A stretch of DNA of 64,000 nucleotides from Flavobacteriales bacterium (GTDB lineage Bacteria > Bacteroidota > Bacteroidia > Flavobacteriales_G > Salibacteraceae): contig JABJJW010000024.1 in NCBI GenBank assembly GCA_018660685.1, positions 124,001 through 188,000 on the forward strand, given 5' to 3'. The position numbers were made by a program, and so were the translations under genes. Positions 1 to 8,747 of the stretch are shown piece by piece; position 1 is the stretch's first letter; every line of letters starts with the position of its first letter. The notes beneath the pieces are model-generated. The model was not told the DNA's origin. It saw nothing but the letters and a program-made list of their open reading frames with translations, and did not search any database.

Positions 1-777
1 TCCTGCACTACTGCCATTTGGATAGTTCCATTGAATAGGGGAAGATGGTGTAAACTGCCAACTTTCATTGCTACAAACAAAGTTGGACTCATTTCGGCCT
101 GCCACAACCGTAGCGAGGTTACCTGCTAGGTTATGTGTTCCTTGAGTGCCATCCCCATTTCCCCAGCCAAAGCAAGTAGGAACATTGGTCATGTGATTTT
201 CAACAATGTTCGATGTCTCGTTCAAGACAATTTGAAATGTTCCATAAGTAGTTGTACACGAGTACATCGGAACCGCATTCCACGTTACAATTAGTTTGCG
301 ACAGGGAGCTGTCCCTACTGTCTGATAGGTTATATAAGGTCCACCAGAAACTGCTGGATTCCAATCCCGCCAAGGACCCGCAATTACATTCTTAGGTCGG
401 TTTGTTGCTGTGCTGGGAAACGTTTGTACGACCCAAGTAGCGGTTTGACCTCCGGTGAAGCCAATCCAACCATTAGAACAGATGTAGAACTGTGTATATG
501 TGTTGCAATAGAAAGTGAAAGGAAACCCGATATTAAACGGCCCAACTACTTGATCATCCCAAGTGGTGACATTTGTTCCTCCAATCGATTCTGGACTGTA
601 AGGGATACTGTCAACTGTATAGGACGAAGAATTAAGGGTGTCGCCAAATAGATATAACCAGCTCGTATCTGGGGGGCATAATTGAACGAGCGTATCAAAT
701 GGGATGTTAATGGAAGACTGTGCATTGACCCCTATTGAGGCAAATAAAAACAAGAGTCCTATGAGGGCCTTCTTCAT
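1..777 (-). CDS. Secreted protein, C-terminus beyond window edge (partial); MKKALIGLLFLFASIGVNAQ signal peptide followed by a beta-sandwich-like region
   Basis: Manual reverse-strand translation gives an open frame from ATG (775-777) to the window edge: MKKALIGLLFLFASIGVNAQSSINIPFDTLVQLCPPDTSWLYLFGD...PFNIGFPFTFYCNTYTQFYICSNGWIGFTGG. Absent from the ORF track because it has no stop inside the window. Confidence 0.8.
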   Translation of the reverse strand, partial: MKKALIGLLFLFASIGVNAQSSINIPFDTLVQLCPPDTSWLYLFGDTLNSSSYTVDSIPYSPESIGGTNVTTWDDQVVGPFNIGFPFTFYCNTYTQFYICSNGWIGFTGGQTATWVVQTFPSTATNRPKNVIAGPWRDWNPAVSGGPYITYQTVGTAPCRKLIVTWNAVPMYSCTTTYGTFQIVLNETSNIVENHMTNVPTCFGWGNGDGTQGTHNLAGNLATVVAGRNESNFVCSNESWQFTPSSPIQWNYPNGSSAG

Positions 778-880
778 GCGGCAAAATTACGTTTTAATTC
801 AAGGACGGATAATGAATATAGAGTTGCTTTAATCAGCCTATAAATTAGCTTTGCAAGCCCTAAGAAAAACACATTAGAAC

Positions 881-1816
881 ATGAAAGTTACAGTAGTTGG
901 AGCAGGTGCAGTCGGAGCGAGCTGTGCGGAATACATTGCAATCAAGAATTTCGCATCAGAGGTTGTCCTTGTAGACATCAAAGAAGGATTTGCAGAAGGT
1001 AAGGCTATGGACCTCATGCAGTGTGCTTCACTGAATGGGTTCGATACAAAGGTTACAGGAGTAACAAATGACTACTCGAAGACGGCTGGTAGTATGGTCG
1101 CAGTTATCACCAGTGGCATACCCCGGAAGCCTGGAATGACTAGAGAAGAACTCATTGGCATCAACGCCGGCATCGTAAAAGAGGTTTCTTCTAACATTTT
1201 AAAGCATTCTCCAGATGCCATCATTATAGTGGTGAGCAACCCGATGGACACAATGACCTATTTGGTGCACAAAACATCAGGTCTTCCAAAGAATAGAATT
1301 ATAGGGATGGGTGGTGCATTAGACAGCGCACGTTTCAAGTACAGATTATCAGAAGCTTTGGAGTGTCCTCCATCTGACGTGGACGGAATGGTAATCGGTG
1401 GACACAGTGATGTAGGAATGGTTCCACTTATTGATAAAGCTGCTCGCAACAGCGTTCCTGTTTCGGAATTCTTGAGTTCAGAACGAATGGATCAAGTTGT
1501 TCAGGATACCAAGGTTGGCGGCGCCACACTCACAGGCTTGCTAGGTACTTCTGCGTGGTATGCACCAGGAGCTGCCGTATCAGCTCTTGTTCATGCGATT
1601 GGCTGTGATCTGCAGAAAATTTTCCCTTGTTCCGCCTTACTTGAGGGTGAGTATGGATTGAATGATTTATCGATCGGAGTTCCATGCGTACTCGGTAAAA
1701 ACGGAATTGAGCGAATAGTTGAGATTGAACTCAGTGATGCTGAAAAATCGAAGCTGACAGAGAGCGCTGAAGGAGTGAAGAAGACGAATGGATTACTCGA
1801 ATCAGTATTAGCTTAA
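881..1816 (+). CDS. mdh: Malate dehydrogenase
   Basis: N-terminal VVGAGAVGASCAEYIA nucleotide-binding motif, VSNPMDTMTYL, GGHSDVGMVPL; LDH/MDH family layout. Confidence 0.95.
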   Translation: MKVTVVGAGAVGASCAEYIAIKNFASEVVLVDIKEGFAEGKAMDLMQCASLNGFDTKVTGVTNDYSKTAGSMVAVITSGIPRKPGMTREELIGINAGIVKEVSSNILKHSPDAIIIVVSNPMDTMTYLVHKTSGLPKNRIIGMGGALDSARFKYRLSEALECPPSDVDGMVIGGHSDVGMVPLIDKAARNSVPVSEFLSSERMDQVVQDTKVGGATLTGLLGTSAWYAPGAAVSALVHAIGCDLQKIFPCSALLEGEYGLNDLSIGVPCVLGKNGIERIVEIELSDAEKSKLTESAEGVKKTNGLLESVLA

Positions 1817-1841
1817 AACTTGAACGTTATATTAATCGATG

Positions 1842-1864
1842 AGGCACCTTTTGGGTGCCTTTTT
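1842..1864 (+). terminator. Rho-independent terminator after mdh
   Basis: AGGCACC-TTTT-GGGTGCCT stem-loop followed by a T run. Confidence 0.85.
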
Positions 1865-1903
1865 GATTTCAAATAATTAATCCTATTTCACGTGCAAATA
1901 TCC

Positions 1904-1934
1904 TGTCAGCGAACTAGTTGAAATTCTATATTTG
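1904..1934 (+). promoter_or_regulatory. Candidate Bacteroidetes-type promoter for secDF
   Basis: TATATTTG matches the TAnnTTTG -7 element at 1927-1934; -33 element is weak. Confidence 0.4.
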
Positions 1935-1975
1935 CACGCCCTTTTCGGGGGTCTTTTTATTAATTGACGGAGAAT

Positions 1976-4900
1976 ATGCAGAATAAAAGTGCAATCTGGA
2001 TTTTTACGATTTTGTTAGCGGTCGCTTGTGTTTACCAGCTTTCATTCACGTTCGTAACATCCGGTGTGGAGGCAGAAGCCCGCGACAATGCGCAAGAGAG
2101 AGTAGATAGTTTAGTACAGGCTGAAGGTGACCTTGACCAGTTGAAACAAGAGATTGCTTTTCAGAAATACGAAACGGAGTACCTCTCGAAAATGAATAAC
2201 GAAGAGGTTTACCCTCTCATTGGTTTCACATACGCTTATTGTAAGAAGAACGAGATTAATCTTGGGCTTGACCTTCAAGGAGGTATGAACGTGACACTTC
2301 AGGTGCAAGTGAAAGACCTTATTAAAGCGCTTAGTGATGGCAACGATGATCCTCTGTTCAATGAGGCACTTCGAAACGCAATCGAAAAGCAAAGGAATAG
2401 TCAGGAAGATTTCACCACATTATTTGAGGAATCATGGAACGAAGTGAACCCAGGTGGTTCATTGGCTTCAGTTTTTCACAACCGAGACAACAAAGAGAAG
2501 TTTCCAATCGATGCCTCTAACGAGGATATTCTTACCACTATAAAGGAGGAAGCCGATGCTGCAGTGAGTAGAACGGAGCAAGTCTTGAGAAGAAGAATTG
2601 ATGGATTGGGTGTTGTTCAGCCAACCATTCAGCAGCAGCCGGGTACAGGCCGAATCATTGTTGAACTGCCAGGTATTAAGAATAAAGAACGTGTTAGAAA
2701 GATTCTCCAAGGAACAGCGAAGCTTGAATTCTGGGAGACCTATGACAATGGTGAGATCTATACTAACCTCGAACAGGTCAATGAGATGCTTGCCAGTAAG
2801 ATGGGACTTAGAGACGATGACGTAGAAGCGGCAGACTCAACGGAGGCCGATTCTATAGAAACTGCCGAAGGAGTAGTTGCTGATGTTTCGGATTTAGAAG
2901 AGCCGATTGTTGAGGATAGCAATGGTCTCGATTCCAATTCTCTCGAAGGGTTGCTTGGCGAAGAAGATTCAACTGGAGGACTAGACAGTGTGGAGATGGC
3001 CGAAATGGCTGCTGACTTCGTTAAGAAAAACCCATTATTTGGGAAACTCCGGCCGGCGATTTTCCAAGATCCTGAATCAGGAAGTTACTATGCGGGGAAA
3101 GGACCGACTGTTGGTTATGCATCTACATCTGACACCGCTGAGGTGAATGAGATGTTGGTTCGACGTGATGTTCGGTCGATGCTCCCTCGAAGAATGAAGT
3201 TCGTGTGGGCTGCTAAGCCATATGACGAAGATGGAAAATTTCTTCAGCTCTATGCTTTGAATGTGACTCGTAAGGATGGGAAGGCACAGCTCGAAGGAGA
3301 TGTCGTTAGCAATGCTCGCGTCGTAAATGATAGACTCGGAAATCCTGAGATATCGATGAGCATGAATTCTGAAGGAGCCAAAACCTGGAAGAACATGACT
3401 GCTGAGGCTTCGTCTCAAACACCTAAGAAATCAATCGCGATTGTATTGGATAATCTCGTTTATAGCGCTCCACGTGTTGATGGAGAAATTGCAGGTGGAA
3501 ACTCATCCATATCTGGTCAGTTTACGATCGAAGAGGCGGAAGATTTAGCGAATGTATTGAAGGCTGGTAAGCTTCCAGCTCCAGCGCGGATCATTGAAGA
3601 AGCAGTTGTTGGACCAACGCTCGGAGCAGAAGCAATTCAGGCAGGATTTATATCATTTATTCTCGCGCTGATCATCGTTCTTGCTTACATGGCATTCTAC
3701 TATTCCGCTGCCGGTTTAGTGGCTGACCTTGCGCTTCTTGCCAACCTGTTCTTTGTGATGGGTGTTCTCTCATCGCTAGGAGCTACATTGACGTTACCGG
3801 GTATCGCAGGTATTGTGTTAACGATAGGTATGTCGGTTGATGCGAACGTTCTTATATATGAACGAATCAGGGAAGAACTCAGGGCAGGGAAAGGAGTTCG
3901 ACTGGCGATCGTTGATGGTTACAAAAACGCTTATAGTTCGATCATCGATGCGAATATTACCACCTTGTTGACGGGTATTATTCTTTACATATTTGGTACT
4001 GGGCCAATTAAAGGATTTGCGACAACCCTTATTATAGGTATTGCCACATCATTGTTTGCAGCGATATTCATTACTCGTCTATTGTTCGAATGGAGATTAG
4101 ATACTAACGCAACTCCTAGGTTTAGTACAACACTTACTCAGAACTTGATGACAAATACAAACTTCCAATTCGTTCGGAAGAGAAGGCTGTTCTACTTGAT
4201 ATCTGGTGTGATTATTCTACTGGGTCTGGGTTCGCTCTCGATGAGAGGCCTGAATTATGGTGTTGATTTTACAGGAGGTAGAAGTTACATCGTTCGCTTT
4301 GATGAAACCTTTAACGTTTCTGATGTAGCTGCTTCTGTCGGTAATGAATTTATAGCTGAGGATGGGCGAAAGTTAATTCCTGAGGTGAAAACTTATGGTG
4401 CCAAAAATCAAGTGAAGCTCACGACGAAATATTTGATTGATCACGAAGGTGTAGAAGTTGAAGATCAAGTGGAGGAGGCGTTGTTCAATGGGCTGAAACC
4501 ATTCTTGAATGGTATAGGCATGGACCAATTTCAAGAAGAACACCTGATGAGTTCTCAGAAAGTCGGTCCTACAATTGCCGATGACATTAAGCAAGGTGCT
4601 ATTTGGGCGGTAATTTTCTCCTTGATTGTAATCTTCTTATACATCGTAATTCGATTCCGCAAATGGCAGTTTGGCCTCGGTGCGCTCGTTGCGATGTTCC
4701 ATGATGTCGTGGTTGTATTATCGCTTTACTCAATACTGTATGGCTTGATGCCATTCTCACTCGAGATTGATCAGGCCTTTATTGCAGCAATCTTGACAGT
4801 AGTCGGTTATTCCATTAATGATACGGTTGTCGTGTTTGATAGAATACGGGAATACCTTGGCTTACATAAGAGAAAGGATTACGAAGGCGTCATAAATGAT

Positions 4901-5101
4901 GCTTTGAACTCAACGCTGTCGAGAACGATGAATACATCATTGAGTACGCTTGTGGTGTTACTTATGATCTTCTTCTTCGGTGGAGAGGTTATCCAAGGAT
5001 TTGTGTTTGCACTTATAATAGGTGTGGTTGTGGGAACATACTCTTCGCTTTGTGTTGCTACTCCAGTGGTGGTAGACATTGGAAAGAGGAGAGCACAATA
5101 G
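1976..5101 (+). CDS. secDF: SecDF fusion protein translocase subunit
   Basis: Contains both SecD and SecF halves (INLGLDLQGGMNVTLQV; LNYGVDFTGGRSYIV), multiple TM segments; ATG at 1976 preferred over the TTG at 1964. Confidence 0.95.
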   Translation: MQNKSAIWIFTILLAVACVYQLSFTFVTSGVEAEARDNAQERVDSLVQAEGDLDQLKQEIAFQKYETEYLSKMNNEEVYPLIGFTYAYCKKNEINLGLDLQGGMNVTLQVQVKDLIKALSDGNDDPLFNEALRNAIEKQRNSQEDFTTLFEESWNEVNPGGSLASVFHNRDNKEKFPIDASNEDILTTIKEEADAAVSRTEQVLRRRIDGLGVVQPTIQQQPGTGRIIVELPGIKNKERVRKILQGTAKLEFWETYDNGEIYTNLEQVNEMLASKMGLRDDDVEAADSTEADSIETAEGVVADVSDLEEPIVEDSNGLDSNSLEGLLGEEDSTGGLDSVEMAEMAADFVKKNPLFGKLRPAIFQDPESGSYYAGKGPTVGYASTSDTAEVNEMLVRRDVRSMLPRRMKFVWAAKPYDEDGKFLQLYALNVTRKDGKAQLEGDVVSNARVVNDRLGNPEISMSMNSEGAKTWKNMTAEASSQTPKKSIAIVLDNLVYSAPRVDGEIAGGNSSISGQFTIEEAEDLANVLKAGKLPAPARIIEEAVVGPTLGAEAIQAGFISFILALIIVLAYMAFYYSAAGLVADLALLANLFFVMGVLSSLGATLTLPGIAGIVLTIGMSVDANVLIYERIREELRAGKGVRLAIVDGYKNAYSSIIDANITTLLTGIILYIFGTGPIKGFATTLIIGIATSLFAAIFITRLLFEWRLDTNATPRFSTTLTQNLMTNTNFQFVRKRRLFYLISGVIILLGLGSLSMRGLNYGVDFTGGRSYIVRFDETFNVSDVAASVGNEFIAEDGRKLIPEVKTYGAKNQVKLTTKYLIDHEGVEVEDQVEEALFNGLKPFLNGIGMDQFQEEHLMSSQKVGPTIADDIKQGAIWAVIFSLIVIFLYIVIRFRKWQFGLGALVAMFHDVVVVLSLYSILYGLMPFSLEIDQAFIAAILTVVGYSINDTVVVFDRIREYLGLHKRKDYEGVINDALNSTLSRTMNTSLSTLVVLLMIFFFGGEVIQGFVFALIIGVVVGTYSSLCVATPVVVDIGKRRAQ

Positions 5102-5113
5102 AATTTAAAACTA

Positions 5114-5146
5114 AGCCCTGAATGAATTATCGCTCAGGGCTTTTTT
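5114..5146 (+). terminator. Rho-independent terminator after secDF
   Basis: AGCCCTGA...TCAGGGCT stem followed by TTTTTT. Confidence 0.85.
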
Positions 5147-5177
5147 GTGTCCTACATTTGAAACCGATTCCGGCATT

Positions 5178-5390
5178 ATGACGCTATTGTTTTTCAATCT
5201 CGGTGGAGGAGAAATTTTCATAGTTCTTATGATAGTGCTTCTCTTTTTCGGATCTAAACGTATCCCTGAGTTCGCCCGCAATCTGGGCAGAGGAATCAAA
5301 CAATTCAAAAATGCCACAGATGATATTCAACGCGACATCACAGATTCGGTGAATGAAGTAAAAAAGAAAATCGAAGACGATAAAAACTAA
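5178..5390 (+). CDS. tatA: Twin-arginine translocase subunit TatA/E family
   Basis: Short TM helix then FGSKRIPEFARNLGRGIKQFKNA amphipathic helix; ATG at 5178. Confidence 0.9.
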   Translation: MTLLFFNLGGGEIFIVLMIVLLFFGSKRIPEFARNLGRGIKQFKNATDDIQRDITDSVNEVKKKIEDDKN

Positions 5391-6325
5391 TGTGGTTAGG
5401 TTGGGTACAATTAATCGCTGGTCTGGTTTTTCTGATTATTGCCGGTGAATTTCTTGTTAGATCGTCTGTTCGTCTCGCCCTTTATTTAAAAATCAGTTCA
5501 CTTGTAATTGGCCTTACCGTCGTCAGCTTTGGAACATCTTTTCCAGAGCTTGTGGTGAGTCTGAATGCTGCTCTTGGTGGTCATCCTGATATTTCTATAG
5601 GTAATGTTGTGGGAAGCAACATTGCGAACCTCGCACTAGTGATGGGCGTTAGCGCAATCTTTTTTACGATGACAGTGGACCGAAGTTCTGTTGTCATTGA
5701 TTGGCCGCTCATGTTGCTCAGTTCCATTCTCCTTATTGTTTTCGCCTGGGATCTTAAATTGGAACTATGGGAGGGAGCAATCATGGTGACAGGCCTTCTG
5801 GCGTTTAACATATGGGTAATCCGGGAGTCTAGACGAGAGAATAAAAGTCAATCCACTGATGAAGATTTTCAACCAGCATCCTCAAATATTATTCGAACCC
5901 TTTTGGTATTTGGGGCTAGCATGATTGGGCTGATCGTAGGGGCTGATATAATGGTAGATGGAGCGGTCTCTATTGCTAGAGGAATGAATATTGAAGAGCG
6001 GGTTATCGCGATCACAGTTATTGCCTTCGGTACGAGTGTTCCAGAGCTTGCTACATCCTTGATAGCGTTGTATAAGAAGGAAGTGTCTATAAGTGTTGGT
6101 AACCTGATCGGTTCGAACATCTTCAACATTCTCGGAATTCTTGGTGTTACGGCCGTGATTCAGCCAATCGATGTGAATCCTGAAATTAAATTCAATGATT
6201 TCTATTGGTTCCTCGGAATTCCACTTCTTCTATATCCTGTTTTGATAACGCGCTTGAAAGTCTCACGAATAGAAGGGATACTTCTATTTGGTACGTACAT
6301 ATTGTACATATACCTTGTTATTTAG
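5390..6325 (+). CDS. Calcium/sodium antiporter (CaCA family, YrbG-like)
   Basis: Duplicated motifs VSFGTSFPELVVSLNAAL...GNVVGSNIANL and AFGTSVPELATSLIAL...GNLIGSNIFNI. Confidence 0.93.
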   Translation: MWLGWVQLIAGLVFLIIAGEFLVRSSVRLALYLKISSLVIGLTVVSFGTSFPELVVSLNAALGGHPDISIGNVVGSNIANLALVMGVSAIFFTMTVDRSSVVIDWPLMLLSSILLIVFAWDLKLELWEGAIMVTGLLAFNIWVIRESRRENKSQSTDEDFQPASSNIIRTLLVFGASMIGLIVGADIMVDGAVSIARGMNIEERVIAITVIAFGTSVPELATSLIALYKKEVSISVGNLIGSNIFNILGILGVTAVIQPIDVNPEIKFNDFYWFLGIPLLLYPVLITRLKVSRIEGILLFGTYILYIYLVI

Positions 6326-6344
6326 CGCTTTCCAAAGATGACCC

Positions 6345-6360
6345 CCTATTTTTTAATAGG
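6345..6360. promoter_or_regulatory. Perfect inverted repeat CCTATT-TTTT-AATAGG upstream of glutamine synthetase
   Basis: Read directly; 16-bp hairpin in the antiporter-glnN intergenic region. Confidence 0.5.
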
Positions 6361-6437
6361 TTGTTGAAAGAAAAAACACTTTTTATAGCTCTACCCCCCA
6401 TAGTTGGATATACTTTTGCCTCAAATTGTAAAAAATC

Positions 6438-8624
6438 ATGGCAAAACTCCGGTTCGATGCTCTTCACGTCCTCTTAAACCGCGCTCCTGGTGACATTCCA
6501 GAGCCCACTGAAAAGATCTCAGACTATTACGGAAGGAACGTATTTCATGATTCTGCCATGCAGCAATTCCTTCCAAGGTCTGTCTATAAAAGGGTTAAGG
6601 AGTGTATCGATACAGGAGAGAGATTAGAACGTCGCTTGGCTGATGAAGTAGCTTCAGGAATGAAGGCGTGGGCCATGGATAAGAAGGTGACGCATTATAC
6701 GCACTGGTTTCAACCTCTAACCGGAAGGACCGCGGAAAAGCATGATGCCTTTTTTACGCCTACAGAAGTTGGACAATCCATAGAAATGCTAGGTGGAGAT
6801 CAATTGGTTCAGCAGGAACCTGATGCTTCTAGTTTTCCAAGTGGAGGATTGAGAAACACGTTTGAAGCACGGGGTTATACGGCGTGGGATCCGAGTAGTC
6901 CAGCTTTTATCATCGACAGTACACTTTGCATACCAACAGTTTTTGTTGCCTACACTGGTCAAGCCCTTGACTTCAAGGCACCACTCTTGAAAGCTCTTCA
7001 CTCTTTGCAAGAAGCGGCGGTTCCCGTGTGCCAATACTTCGATAGAAATGTGAACAAGGTTCAAGCAACTCTTGGATGGGAGCAAGAATACTTTCTAGTG
7101 GATGATGCTTTATTCAAAGCTAGACCTGACTTAGCGTTGACTGGAAGAACTCTTTTCGGTCATTCTTCTTCAAAAGGGCAACAATTAGATGACCACTACT
7201 TCGGATCAATACCCGATAGAGCAAATGCATACATGCGTGAATTCGAGAAAGAATCTCACCTACTCGGTATTCCTATTAAAACAAGGCACAACGAGGTAGC
7301 GCCGAATCAGTTCGAATGTGCACCTATATATGAAGAGACCAATCTTGCTGTCGATCACAATCAACTTTTGATGGATGTGATGGAAAAGGTTGCGCACAAA
7401 CATGGGTTCAGAGTACTTCTACATGAGAAGCCATTTGCAGGCATCAATGGAAGTGGTAAACACAACAACTGGTCGCTGGCCACTGACACTGGTGTTAACT
7501 TGTTGAGTCCGGGAAATACTCCTAAAACGAACATTCGATTCCTGACGTTCTTCATTAATACAATTAAGGCCGTTCACGATTATGATGATTTGCTCAGAGC
7601 TTCCATTGCGTCCGCTGGAAATGACCACCGACTTGGAGCAAATGAAGCGCCCCCTGCTATCATTTCGATTTTTATTGGCTCTCAATTGACCCAAGTTCTC
7701 AATGATCTTGAGAAACGCGTGACCGACAAGGACATGTCACCGGATGAGAAGACAGATTTGAAGCTTCACATCGGTAAAATACCTGAGATTCTTCTGGACA
7801 ATACAGATAGAAACAGAACAAGTCCATTCGCATTTACTGGGAATAAGTTTGAGCTCCGAGCGGTTGGATCTCACGCGAATTGTTCTTCGCCAATGACCGT
7901 CATGAATACCATCATGGCTCGTCAGTTGAAAATATTTAGAAAGGATGTCGACGCTCTTATTAAGAAAGGTAAGAAGAAAGATGTGGCCATACTCACTGTA
8001 TTGCGGAAGTACATCGTTGCTTCAAAAGACATTCTATTTGAAGGGAATGGTTACGGTGAAGAATGGGTGAAGGAAGCAGCCAAACGAGGTTTGAGCAATA
8101 TTAAAACTACACCGCATGCTTTGGACGCGTTTTTATCCAAGTCATCGGTTAAATTATTCGAAGAGGAAGGAGTATTGACCAAAGAAGAGCTGGAAGCTCG
8201 CAATGAGATTTATTATGAAAATTACCAAATGAAGATTCAAATTGAAGCTAGAGTTGCCGGAGATCTCGTAGGAAATCACATCATTCCAGCGGCGCTTGCT
8301 TATCAACAAAAGCTCATTTCGTCTGTGACCGGTTTGAAAACAATTTATCCTGAAAAGGAGTTTCAGAGGCTTGCAAAACCACATCTCGACATCATTAGTA
8401 AGGTTTCAGAGCGCGTAGAGCGAATTCAGACGAGTGTCGAAAAGATGATAGATGAGCGGAAAAAAGCGAATAAATTGGAGGCAAAACCCAGCTCGCTGGC
8501 CTACTGCAAAAATGTGCTACCGTATCTCGATGAGATTAGATATGAGGCAGATAAGTTGGAACTTATAGTCGAAGACGACTTATGGCCACTCCCAAAATAC
8601 CGAGAGCTGTTATTTACACGTTAA
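6438..8624 (+). CDS. glnN: Glutamine synthetase type III
   Basis: 728 aa; HNEVAPNQFECAPIYEE, NGSGKHNNWS, GNDHRLGANEAPPAI motifs of GSIII. Confidence 0.95.
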   Translation: MAKLRFDALHVLLNRAPGDIPEPTEKISDYYGRNVFHDSAMQQFLPRSVYKRVKECIDTGERLERRLADEVASGMKAWAMDKKVTHYTHWFQPLTGRTAEKHDAFFTPTEVGQSIEMLGGDQLVQQEPDASSFPSGGLRNTFEARGYTAWDPSSPAFIIDSTLCIPTVFVAYTGQALDFKAPLLKALHSLQEAAVPVCQYFDRNVNKVQATLGWEQEYFLVDDALFKARPDLALTGRTLFGHSSSKGQQLDDHYFGSIPDRANAYMREFEKESHLLGIPIKTRHNEVAPNQFECAPIYEETNLAVDHNQLLMDVMEKVAHKHGFRVLLHEKPFAGINGSGKHNNWSLATDTGVNLLSPGNTPKTNIRFLTFFINTIKAVHDYDDLLRASIASAGNDHRLGANEAPPAIISIFIGSQLTQVLNDLEKRVTDKDMSPDEKTDLKLHIGKIPEILLDNTDRNRTSPFAFTGNKFELRAVGSHANCSSPMTVMNTIMARQLKIFRKDVDALIKKGKKKDVAILTVLRKYIVASKDILFEGNGYGEEWVKEAAKRGLSNIKTTPHALDAFLSKSSVKLFEEEGVLTKEELEARNEIYYENYQMKIQIEARVAGDLVGNHIIPAALAYQQKLISSVTGLKTIYPEKEFQRLAKPHLDIISKVSERVERIQTSVEKMIDERKKANKLEAKPSSLAYCKNVLPYLDEIRYEADKLELIVEDDLWPLPKYRELLFTR

Positions 8625-8747
8625 TCTAACAATAGTCAACTTCGGTCGGGCTTTTTAAGTCTGCTTACAAGTCAATATCTAATTTCACTAGATTTGTCGG
8701 TCTTGTCAGGGGATAACCACCCGAACTACTGAAAATTATATCGAATC

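Noticed and set aside
424-651. Plus-strand 75-aa ORF
   Set aside because: Antisense to the minus-strand secreted protein with signal peptide; no domain and no convincing start context.
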